From positions 1-8,198 of the forward strand of contig CAAGIZ010000044.1 of assembly GCA_900770075.1 (NCBI GenBank): a stretch of DNA of 8,198 nucleotides, given 5' to 3'. Positions 1-5,470 of the stretch are shown here, piece by piece (position 1 is the first letter of the stretch; every line of letters begins with the position of its first letter). The DNA is from Spirochaetia bacterium (GTDB lineage Bacteria > Spirochaetota > Spirochaetia > Treponematales > Treponemataceae). The notes beneath the pieces are model-generated. The model worked only from the letters and a program-made list of their open reading frames with translations, was not told the DNA's origin and searched no databases. The position numbers were made by a program, and so were the translations under genes.

Positions 1-12
1 AAGGCAGAACCC

Positions 13-57
13 GGGAAGTGCTGATTAACACTTTGAAGCGATTAATCAGCACTTCCC
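13..57. repeat. Perfect 16-bp inverted repeat (hairpin 1)
   Basis: Arms 13-28 and 42-57 are exact reverse complements (GGGAAGTGCTGATTAA and its complement) around a 13-nt spacer. It is the first of three hairpins beyond the end of the FlhB-like gene. Neither strand has a T-run after the stem, so it is not a typical intrinsic terminator. The arm begins GGGAA and contains CTGA, as does hairpin 3. It may belong to a palindromic repeat family. Confidence 0.75.
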
Positions 58-61
58 ATCA

Positions 62-93
62 AATTGCCGTAAGTCGGCGACTTACGGACAATT
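62..93. repeat. Hairpin 2 of the left-edge array
   Basis: CCGTAAGTC (67-75) pairs perfectly with GACTTACGG (79-87) over a 3-nt loop. The stem is extended by AATTG (62-66) against CAATT (89-93) with a single bulged A at 88, giving 14 pairs in all. No T-tract follows on either strand. Its sequence is unrelated to hairpins 1 and 3. Confidence 0.7.
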
Positions 94-109
94 AGCTATA
101 TTCAAGGTT

Positions 110-146
110 AACACTGAAAAATCCTCAATAGGATTTATTCAGTGTT
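110..146. repeat. Hairpin 3 of the left-edge array
   Basis: AACACTGAA (110-118) pairs with TTCAGTGTT (138-146). The stem continues as AAATCCT (119-125) with AGGATTT (130-136) over a 4-nt loop, with one bulged A at 137. This long stem lies 29 bases past the stop codon of the FlhB-like gene and could protect or help end its transcript. It lacks the T-run expected of an intrinsic terminator. Confidence 0.7.
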
Positions 147-174
147 TCCCTAGATATCCGGCTCCCCTGAATTT

Positions 175-438
175 TTACAGTTTTTTTTCTGCCAGCATGA
201 TAAAGGCAAAAATTTTTGCCAGAGCCTCATAAAGTTCCTCAGGAATGAGTTTTCCTGCATCTTCCATATAAAGCACGTTTGCAAGGTTCAGGTCTTCCAC
301 CACGGGAATGTGGTTTTGCCGGGCAATATCCTCAATTCTTTCTGCAACCGCTCCCCTTCCCTTTGCCGCAATAAAGGGAGCCTCCGCGTTTTCAGGATAC
401 TTCAGGCAGACGGCTTTTTTTATTTTTTCCGTTTCCAT
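175..438 (-). CDS. Free-standing FlhB C-terminal-like protein (FlhX/YlqH type)
   Basis: The 87-residue protein matches the cytoplasmic C-terminal domain of FlhB/YscU export-switch proteins. The core is visible: AVCLKY near the start, IAAKGRG at 23-29, AERIEDIA at 32-39, IPVVED at 44-49, and IPEELYEALAKIFAFI at 65-80. There are no membrane segments. The autocleavage motif NPTH, which in FlhB precedes this part, is absent, so the protein probably cannot undergo the self-cleavage of FlhB. In Bacillus the similar small protein YlqH sits beyond rplS next to YlqG, as here. The known role of the domain is substrate-specificity switching in flagellar or type III export. That role for this free form is inference. 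The start ATG overlaps the previous stop as TAATG, which implies translational coupling. The stop is TAA. Confidence 0.85.
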   Translation of the reverse strand: METEKIKKAVCLKYPENAEAPFIAAKGRGAVAERIEDIARQNHIPVVEDLNLANVLYMEDAGKLIPEELYEALAKIFAFIMLAEKKL

Positions 439-1556
439 TACGCCTCTCCGTCAAAAATTCCAATTTCCGTATTTTCGGCGGCAAAGCCTTCGATTTCAGA
501 AAAATCCACCGCCTCCACCCTTGCAACAGGAAAGAGAGCCTGAAGTTTTTTTTCCAGAAAGTCTGAAAACTCCCCGGAAACCGTGTTTCTTAACGCGAAT
601 TTTACAGAATTCACACTGCTTTCTTTTAAATATACCACAAATGAATAAAACTGATGAAAATTTTCACAGTTAATTAAAACTTTGCTGACATTTTTTTTAT
701 CCGGCGAAAGCAAAACTCTAATTACTCCACTAAATCCGCAGAAATTCCACTCAAAAGGCAGCACAATCCAGTGGGATTCTTCCCTGTTTTTTGCAGGAAC
801 GGAATTAAACAGGGCAAGGGCACCCTCAACTTTCTGTTCCCTTTCTGAAAACACTTGTTCAAAATAATCTTTTATGTCGGAAGCGGTGATTTTTTCTCCG
901 TTTTCTGTATTTTTTTCATCTTCATCCCCTTCACTTTCCCTTACTCTTTCTTCAGTTCCATCCCCCGAAAATTTCTGATTTTTCTGTCTTCCGCCGCCTC
1001 CAAAAAAATTCCGCTCCACCGCTTCCACGGCAAAATCCGTAGCACCAAAGCCTTTTTCTTCCAAAAGAAGAGCCAGCTGGGATTTTTGGGCACTGTTTTT
1101 TTCTCCCTTCTGTTCCCGGCCACGCAAAAAGGCTTTTGTGGCCTTTGCAGGGGTAAGTTTTATGCCGGTTTCCATTGCAAACTGAATGAGCCTCAGGCTT
1201 TCCGGTATTACAGGCAGTCCCAAAGATGAAAGAAGCTGCTTTAAGGCAGGATTGGACGGATCAAACCCACTGCGGCTAAAAACCTGAAGGGGCTGTGTCT
1301 GAGGGGAGGAAGAAACTGTCCTTAAAAAAATTTTCCCTTCCCTGACAGACAGCTGTGCCTTAAAAACCTGTCCGGGAATCAGGGGCTTTTGGGAGAGAAC
1401 CTTGAATTTGTGGCCGGAAAAACTCACTGCATAAAAGCCGTTTTCTTCCCTGGAAAGAACCCTTGCATGAACAAAACTTCCGTCCCGAAGGGGGGAATTT
1501 GCGCCGGAAGAAGAAAGGCTGTTTTTTCCGTTTACTATGTTTAAAACTGAATACAT
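438..1556 (-). CDS. FliK/YlqG-like protein upstream of the FlhB-like gene
   Basis: I do not recognise this 372-residue protein with certainty. A beta-rich N-terminal part (about residues 20-85) is followed by a helical middle (about 100-160). A low-complexity stretch rich in Gly, Lys, Glu and Asp (about 185-230) looks disordered. A C-terminal domain (about 240-350) resembles the FliK hook-length-control C-terminal fold: a WIVLPFEW strand, then GVIRVLLSPDKK and a strand-helix pattern. Position supports this, because Bacillus YlqG occupies the same place before the FlhB-like YlqH. No signal peptide or membrane segment is seen. The start chosen is ATG at 1554-1556, with AGGTG six bases upstream. 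A GTG at 1563-1565 would add three residues. Its stop overlaps the next start by one base. The rplS terminator lies just upstream, so the pair may depend on readthrough or on a promoter I could not identify. Confidence 0.7.
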   Translation of the reverse strand: MYSVLNIVNGKNSLSSSGANSPLRDGSFVHARVLSREENGFYAVSFSGHKFKVLSQKPLIPGQVFKAQLSVREGKIFLRTVSSSPQTQPLQVFSRSGFDPSNPALKQLLSSLGLPVIPESLRLIQFAMETGIKLTPAKATKAFLRGREQKGEKNSAQKSQLALLLEEKGFGATDFAVEAVERNFFGGGGRQKNQKFSGDGTEERVRESEGDEDEKNTENGEKITASDIKDYFEQVFSEREQKVEGALALFNSVPAKNREESHWIVLPFEWNFCGFSGVIRVLLSPDKKNVSKVLINCENFHQFYSFVVYLKESSVNSVKFALRNTVSGEFSDFLEKKLQALFPVARVEAVDFSEIEGFAAENTEIGIFDGEA

Positions 1557-1590
1557 AAGGGGCACCTGTGCCTGCCAAAAAAAGACACCT

Positions 1591-1630
1591 CTAAAAACAA
1601 AAAACCCGGCGCACTGAGTGAACCGGGCTT
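1591..1630 (-). terminator. Intrinsic terminator after rplS
   Basis: On the minus strand CCCGG (1627-1623) and CCGGG (1609-1605) form a GC stem, with an inner CAC/GTG pairing (1620-1618 with 1614-1612). It is followed at once by a T-rich tract (1604-1591). It lies 30 bases past the rplS stop and probably ends or attenuates the ribosomal cluster before the FliK-like/FlhB-like pair. Confidence 0.85.
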
Positions 1631-1659
1631 AAAACAATGTTACAACGGCTTTACCGTAA

Positions 1660-2112
1660 TTATTTTGCAGCAGCTTCAGCAGCCTTTGCTTCTGCGTTGA
1701 TTGCAGCTTCTGCCTGATCAGCAGCCTTATTTGCAGCGCGGGAAGCGGCAATGCGGGCATTTGCTTTTGGTCCAAGGAGTTCCTTGATTCTTGCACCCTT
1801 ACCAACCTTGTCGCGGAGGTAGTAGAGCTTAGACTGGCGAACTTTACCAGTCTTAACGATTTCTACCTTGATTACGCGAGGGCTGTGTACAGGGAATACG
1901 CGTTCAACACCTACGCCATAAGAAGTCTTGCGTACTGTAAATGTCTTGCGCACGCCTGAACCCTTGATGGAAATTACAACGCCTTCATATTTCTGAATAC
2001 GTTTTACCTTGCCTTCGATGATTTCAAAGTGAACTACTACAGTGTCGCCAACTTTGTAAAGCAGGGCATTTTCTTTTTTCTGCTGTTCTTCAATAGTCTT
2101 AATAAGATCCAT
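1660..2112 (-). CDS. rplS: 50S ribosomal protein L19 with Ala-rich tail
   Basis: L19 is a large-subunit protein at the 30S-50S interface. Family signatures are clear: the N-terminal helix, GDTVVVHFEIIEG at 22-34, RIQKYEGVVISIKGSG at 38-53, the SYGVGVERVFPVHSP block at 64-78, and the RQSKLYYLRDKVGKGARIKE end at 92-111. The usual family length is about 115 residues. This protein has 150, because about 37 extra C-terminal residues (114-150) form an Ala/Lys/Glu-rich segment likely to be helical and charged. The ATG is two bases after the trmD stop, with AGGAG overlapping the end of trmD, so the two are co-translated. It is the last gene of the cluster, with a terminator following. Confidence 0.97.
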   Translation of the reverse strand: MDLIKTIEEQQKKENALLYKVGDTVVVHFEIIEGKVKRIQKYEGVVISIKGSGVRKTFTVRKTSYGVGVERVFPVHSPRVIKVEIVKTGKVRQSKLYYLRDKVGKGARIKELLGPKANARIAASRAANKAADQAEAAINAEAKAAEAAAK

Positions 2113-2114
2113 TG

Positions 2115-2909
2115 TTATTCTCCTGATTTATCCGCCGTTCTTCTGCAGCGGCGTTTTCTGCCTTCATGCTTTTTTAGGTGCATTTCGGTCAGTTCCTCAA
2201 TCATTTTTTCGGCCTCTGAAGTAAGCTGTCCCCTAAGCCTTGCCTGAACAATCAAGTCCGGTCTGTTTGCAAGGGTCTTTTGAAGTTGCTTTTTCAGCCG
2301 CCACTTTCGGATCAATTCATGGTTGCCGCCGGTCAAAACCTCAGGCACTTCCATTCCCCGGTATACTTTCGGGTGAGTATACTGCGGATATTCCAAAAGT
2401 CCGCCAGAATAACTTTCCTCTTCCAGAGATTCGTGAGTAATGACTTCATCAACCAACCGATAAACAGCATCGATTACAACGGTTGCCGCCACTTCTCCAC
2501 TGGACATGACGTAATCTCCGATGGAAATTTCGTCATCTACGTACTCGTCGATTATACGCTGGTCAATACCTTCGTACCTTCCGCATATAAGGACAATTTC
2601 GTCCTTCTGACTAAGTTCCTGGGCCTTTGACTGTGTAAAGGGCTTACCAGAAGGCGTAACGTATATTACGTGCTTCTTGTAGGCTTTTACGCTGTCCAGC
2701 GCCCGCCCGAGAGGCTCTGCCATCATCAACTGACCGGCTCCGCCTCCATACGGTTTGTCATCACAAGTCTTGTGTCTATCAAAGGCAAAATCCCTGATAT
2801 TCACCAAATCGTAAGCGATAATTCCCTTTTCAACCGCCTTCGCCATGATTGAGGCTTCAAAAAAAGCGCGCGGAATCTCAGGAAACAAGGTCAGCACAGT
2901 AAATTTCAT
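2115..2909 (-). CDS. trmD: tRNA (guanine-N1-)-methyltransferase TrmD
   Basis: TrmD methylates N1 of G37 in tRNAs using S-adenosylmethionine and so prevents frameshifting. The SPOUT trefoil-knot landmarks are present: DDKPYGGGAGQLMM (50-63), VTPSGKPF (84-91), LICGRYEGIDQRII (107-120), DEISIGDYVMSSGE (126-139), LTGGNHELIRKWR (192-204), and a C-terminal helical domain. R151 matches the catalytic Arg154 of the E. coli enzyme. The position of the catalytic base Asp169 is occupied by Glu165 in an EESYSGG context, and the usual YTRP is YTHP at 177-180. A basic C-terminal tail (about 246-264, with RKRRCRR) is present. The length of 264 is slightly over the usual 240-255. The ATG at 2907-2909 is four bases after the rimM stop, with TGGAG upstream. 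Confidence 0.97.
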   Translation of the reverse strand: MKFTVLTLFPEIPRAFFEASIMAKAVEKGIIAYDLVNIRDFAFDRHKTCDDKPYGGGAGQLMMAEPLGRALDSVKAYKKHVIYVTPSGKPFTQSKAQELSQKDEIVLICGRYEGIDQRIIDEYVDDEISIGDYVMSSGEVAATVVIDAVYRLVDEVITHESLEEESYSGGLLEYPQYTHPKVYRGMEVPEVLTGGNHELIRKWRLKKQLQKTLANRPDLIVQARLRGQLTSEAEKMIEELTEMHLKKHEGRKRRCRRTADKSGE

Positions 2910-2913
2910 GGAA

Positions 2914-3537
2914 TTACTCCAGAATCCAGAGGTGCATCAACTGGATACACTTGTTTTTAATGTCAATGTTTCTTACAAACTTAGGATTGAACGGAACGTA
3001 AACGCTGCGCACAGTCTTTCCGTCAGCAAGATATTTTACATTGTCAGCAAGCAGATCACAGTTCTCGGCCAGCAAAATCTCAAGGAGATTTCCAGAACCG
3101 CCTTCTATTACGTCTGTGATAGTCCCCACTGTTACGGGTTTTCCCGCAGCAGGTGCAGTCCAAACTGCCAATCCGTCGTCGCCCTGTTCAGGATAAAAGT
3201 TCAGGGCACAATTTTTAAGGTCTTCAATATACCACTCGTTTTTTCCGAGCTTTTTGGCATATTTTCGCGGTACTACAATCTGCCATCCGTTGAGCTTACG
3301 AACATCTTCGGGTGTATCTATTCCCGCAAATTTCATGTACAAGGTACCGGCGCCTTCACTAACCGACTCCACCTTGCAAAGTCTGGAGTCTCCTGTCTTA
3401 CCGTTCCTTAAAGTTACCTCCTTCATCGAATAGAAATGTTCAAATTCGCCGGAAGCACTTTCTACTTTCATATTACCCGAAACACCGTGAGGTCCCCGGA
3501 TAAAACCTACAATAAACTGTTCAGTCCTTTCTGCCAT
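2914..3537 (-). CDS. rimM: 16S rRNA processing / 30S maturation factor RimM
   Basis: RimM binds the 30S head and ribosomal protein S19 during small-subunit maturation. The N-terminal barrel shows IVGFIRGPHGVSG (9-21) and the DTPEDVRKLNG block (74-84). The EWYIEDLKNC motif (101-110) marks the link to the C-terminal PRC barrel, which shows VGTITDVIEGGSGNLLEI (137-154) and YVPFNPKFVRNIDI (180-193). The 207 residues exceed the usual 165-180, partly through an inserted stretch around 115-135. ATG at 3535-3537 is preferred over the TTG immediately before it. It starts three bases after the khpA stop, which is cluster-typical spacing. The ribosome binding site is weak, so translation is probably coupled. 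Confidence 0.95.
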   Translation of the reverse strand: MAERTEQFIVGFIRGPHGVSGNMKVESASGEFEHFYSMKEVTLRNGKTGDSRLCKVESVSEGAGTLYMKFAGIDTPEDVRKLNGWQIVVPRKYAKKLGKNEWYIEDLKNCALNFYPEQGDDGLAVWTAPAAGKPVTVGTITDVIEGGSGNLLEILLAENCDLLADNVKYLADGKTVRSVYVPFNPKFVRNIDIKNKCIQLMHLWILE

Positions 3538-3540
3538 CAA

Positions 3541-3774
3541 CTAATCCAGAATTTCCAGGCTGTAACGCCTTCCGTCTTTCGAAGCAGAAGCGCTCAAAAC
3601 AGTACGCAACGCTTTTGCAATACGGCCGTATTTACCGATCACCTTACCAATATCACCCTGGGCAACACGAAGTTCCAGAACAGGACCTCGCTCACCCTCG
3701 GTTTCTGTTACCGAGACTGCACTGGGATCATCGACCAATGATTTTGCAATGTATTCAATCAGGTCTTTTTCCAT
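3541..3774 (-). CDS. khpA: KH-domain RNA-binding protein KhpA
   Basis: This 77-residue protein is a single type II KH domain of the KhpA/YlqC family, which binds RNA and in several bacteria pairs with KhpB (EloR/Jag). The GxxG loop is GKYG at 47-50 within DIGKVIGKYGRIAKALRTVL, followed by the DGRRYSLEILD strand that ends the family. The N-terminal helix EKDLIEYIAKSLVDDPSAV is standard. Length is normal. It lies between rpsP and rimM, its usual place in many bacteria. The start ATG (3772-3774) has GGAG nine bases upstream. The stop is TAG, unlike its TAA-using neighbours. Confidence 0.95.
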   Translation of the reverse strand: MEKDLIEYIAKSLVDDPSAVSVTETEGERGPVLELRVAQGDIGKVIGKYGRIAKALRTVLSASASKDGRRYSLEILD

Positions 3775-3795
3775 TCCCCGTTACTCCAGTATTAG

Positions 3796-4038
3796 TTATT
3801 TGTTAAGGCCTTTTGTGCTGAAAAGTTTGCGTACAGTGTCTGTAGGCTGAGCGCCAACACTGATCCAGTACTTTGCACGGTCTTCTTTTACAGAAAACTG
3901 TTCTCCTGCTGCGATTGGATCGTAAGTTCCAATCTCTTCGATTGTTGTGCCGTCACGAGGTTTGCGTGAATCCTGCACTACGATACGGTAAGCCGGACGC
4001 TTTTTTGTACCGAATTTCTTGAGTCTGATTTTGACCAC
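3796..4038 (-). CDS. rpsP: 30S ribosomal protein S16
   Basis: S16 is an early-assembling small-subunit protein. The 80-residue sequence shows the full family pattern: VKIRLKKFGTKKRPAYRIVV (2-21), DSRKPRDG (23-30), IEEIGTYDP (33-41), and the RAKYWISVGAQPTDTVRKL helix block (54-72). The start is GTG at 4036-4038. It yields the canonical MVKIRL N-terminus and has a strong GGAGG five bases upstream. An upstream in-frame TTG at 4063-4065 would add nine unsupported residues and run through the ribosome binding site. It is the first gene of the ribosomal cluster, 78 bases or so from the predicted transcription start. The stop is TAA. Confidence 0.96.
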   Translation of the reverse strand: MVKIRLKKFGTKKRPAYRIVVQDSRKPRDGTTIEEIGTYDPIAAGEQFSVKEDRAKYWISVGAQPTDTVRKLFSTKGLNK

Positions 4039-4050
4039 TTTATCCTCCAA
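4036..4050 (-). promoter_or_regulatory. Strong RBS deciding the GTG start of rpsP
   Basis: On the minus strand GGAGG (4048-4044) lies five bases before GTG (4038-4036). This spacing, and the S16 family N-terminus that follows, fix the start. No ATG competes. Confidence 0.85.
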
Positions 4051-4054
4051 AGGG

Positions 4055-4116
4055 CTTGTTACCAAGTCCTAAAAATGCAGATTTTTCCACCGTGCATAAT
4101 TACACTAGTGTAGAAT
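4055..4116 (-). promoter_or_regulatory. rpsP 5' leader with small hairpins
   Basis: The predicted leader holds two small stems on the minus strand. AAAAAT/ATTTTT (4086-4081 with 4076-4071) closes a 4-nt loop. CTTG/CAAG (4066-4063 with 4058-4055) closes a GTAA loop of the GNRA type, six bases before the ribosome binding site. Together with the 12-bp palindrome near its start it could be a regulatory leader. I recognise no known ribosomal-protein leader family, and the AT stem could arise by chance. Confidence 0.35.
4101..4112. promoter_or_regulatory. 12-bp perfect palindrome just after the rpsP promoter
   Basis: TACACTAGTGTA is a perfect palindrome lying about 12-23 bases past the -10 element, that is about +5 to +16 of the predicted transcript. 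Its position suits a repressor operator. No regulator is encoded nearby, so function is inference. Confidence 0.4.
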
Positions 4117-4123
4117 GTTGAGT

Positions 4124-4152
4124 ATTTTATTCTTTTGTATAGATTTAATCAA
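4124..4152 (-). promoter_or_regulatory. Sigma-70 type promoter of the rpsP cluster
   Basis: On the minus strand TTGATT (4152-4147) and TAAAAT (4129-4124) are separated by exactly 17 bases, a close fit to the housekeeping consensus. The predicted start is near 4117, leaving a leader of about 78 bases before the rpsP GTG. It is the best promoter in the window and precedes the whole ribosomal cluster. Confidence 0.75.
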
Positions 4153-4225
4153 GACAGAAGTTCAGGTTTTCGGCAAAAAAACCGATATTTAAAGGTTCCG
4201 GCAGCACAACTTCCCTCCGCGACCT

Positions 4226-4304
4226 GTGTTCCGCCCTTCGCCGTCTTCCGCGGCTCATTGCAGGCAAGCCTGCAACTGCGGGGAAACCCCTTGGGGTTCC
4301 ACCC
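4226..4304 (-). repeat. Structured GC-rich repeat, copy A
   Basis: On the minus strand this element runs from GGGTGGA (4304-4298) to CGGAACAC (4233-4226), the same end sequences as copy B at 6693-6760. Inside are AACCCC/GGGGTT (4298-4293 with 4290-4285), the near-perfect TTGCAGGC/GCCTGCAA palindrome (4275-4258), and GCCG/CGGC (4254-4251 with 4243-4240). The last 30 bases align with copy B with few changes, and one stem pair is swapped C-G to G-C. It lies 29 bases past the stop of the RluA-family gene and may serve as its transcript end, although no T-run follows. Confidence 0.6.
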
Positions 4305-4333
4305 AGGGCTGGGTTTTGCCCTTCAAAAAGCCT

Positions 4334-5293
4334 TTAAGTCCGCGCATTTTTATTTTCCTGCCCTTCCAGAAATTCCTTCGGCAGAGGGGCAGTCACCTGT
4401 ATCAGTTTTTTGGTCACAGGGTGGACAAAAGAAAGGCTTAAGGCGTGGAGCATCATTCGGGAAAAAGGCTTTCCGCCGTAAAGCCCGTCTCCTAAAATCG
4501 GACAGCCGCAATCGGACAGGTGCACCCGGATCTGGTGGGTACGCCCCGTAAAAAGCCTGCAGTAAAAGAGGAAAAATCCCCTGCTTTCCCTGAAAAACTC
4601 AAATTCCGTAGCGCTTTCCAGCCCGCCCCGGCTTTCCGAAAGCCTGCCCCACTTTGCCTGCTGCCCCTTGGGGCTTATCCTGCCCATGGTAAAGCTGACG
4701 GAAAATTTTTTCTGCCCCGGGAGTTTTGAAACGGCAGCAACGTAAGTCTTTTTTGCCAGATGTTTTTCAAACAGGTCGTGGCAGGCGGCATTTACTTCCC
4801 GCTTTTTTGTAAAAAGAACAGCCCCGGAGGTGTCTCTGTCCAGCCGGTGCATTATGCCACAGTAGGGAGGATTTTTTGCATTGGGGCTTTCGATTTTCTG
4901 TTTTTCAAAAAGGTAGCGCACCACAGCATCGTGCAGGTTGTCTCTGCTTTCTACAACAGATTTTTCCGTAGGAAAACGGGAAGGCTTGTTTACGATGATT
5001 ATATACTGGTCTTCGAAAAGTACGTCTTTCGGGGAAAGTTCAAATTTTATGTCGTCCGGCTGTTTTTCGTAAAAGAGTTTTTCTTCGTCAATAAAGGCAG
5101 TAACGGCAGAACCGGCAAAAACTACAAAGGATGGAACAAAAATCTGCCTCTGGTTTACGTTTATGCCCCCGGCGGTTATGAGGCGGCGGATTTTTGAATT
5201 TGAAATTTCCGCATTTAAAAGGACAGGAAGCTTCCGGCGCAGAAGCTCGTCCAGACGGGTCTTTTTTTCGCAAAGGATTTTATAAGTTTTCAT
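4334..5293 (-). CDS. RluA-family rRNA/tRNA pseudouridine synthase
   Basis: The enzyme isomerises uridine to pseudouridine in structured RNA; which site cannot be told from sequence. An N-terminal S4-like RNA-binding domain (about 10-65) includes TRLDELLRRKLP and the SKIRRLITAGGINVN helix-turn. The catalytic domain has the RluA motif HRLDRDTSG at 149-157, with D152 as the expected nucleophile. The second motif, GRTHQIRVHL at 250-259, and LHALSLSFVHPVT at 282-294 complete the family pattern. The 319-residue length is normal. ATG at 5291-5293 is preferred, because the upstream extension would need a TTG start and encodes an unsupported run of residues. The ribosome binding site is weak. A possible promoter, TTGATT (5335-5330) and CATACT (5312-5307) with 17-base spacing, would give a very short leader. 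It stands alone between the YibE/F gene and the ribosomal cluster. Confidence 0.93.
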   Translation of the reverse strand: MKTYKILCEKKTRLDELLRRKLPVLLNAEISNSKIRRLITAGGINVNQRQIFVPSFVVFAGSAVTAFIDEEKLFYEKQPDDIKFELSPKDVLFEDQYIIIVNKPSRFPTEKSVVESRDNLHDAVVRYLFEKQKIESPNAKNPPYCGIMHRLDRDTSGAVLFTKKREVNAACHDLFEKHLAKKTYVAAVSKLPGQKKFSVSFTMGRISPKGQQAKWGRLSESRGGLESATEFEFFRESRGFFLFYCRLFTGRTHQIRVHLSDCGCPILGDGLYGGKPFSRMMLHALSLSFVHPVTKKLIQVTAPLPKEFLEGQENKNART

Positions 5294-5386
5294 ACCGTGC
5301 CAGACAAGTATGGAAAAAAAACAGCAAAAAATCAATGAACCTGAGCCTATCCATACAAGGTCTGAAAATTCAAGTCTATAGTTTTG

Positions 5387-5402
5387 CCGAAACCTGTTTC
5401 GG
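5387..5402. repeat. 6-bp hairpin between the YibE/F and RluA-family genes
   Basis: CCGAAA (5387-5392) and TTTCGG (5397-5402) form a perfect stem with a 4-nt loop. It lies in the 177-base gap between the two genes. No T-run follows on the minus strand, so a terminator role is doubtful. I see nothing else clear in this gap. Confidence 0.4.
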
Positions 5403-5470
5403 AGGCTGCAGAAAGGAGGGACTGAAATGAATTCCCCTGACAGAGGCTTTTAAACTGCCGGAAAGTTAAA

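Noticed and set aside
1..150. CRISPR array
   Set aside because: The three hairpins differ in sequence and spacing. There are no identical direct repeats or regular spacers.
308..673. Plus-strand open frames over the FliK-like and FlhB-like genes
   Set aside because: They are antisense shadows rich in Phe, Ser and Pro with no family signature, and the minus-strand frames are convincing.
1360..1578. Short minus-strand frame overlapping the start of the FliK-like gene
   Set aside because: It is out of frame with the gene, very basic and aromatic in content, and ends without any domain. It is a shadow.
5294..5335. N-terminal extension of the RluA-family enzyme from a TTG codon
   Set aside because: The 14 extra residues match nothing in the family, and ATG at 5293 gives a normal S4-domain start.
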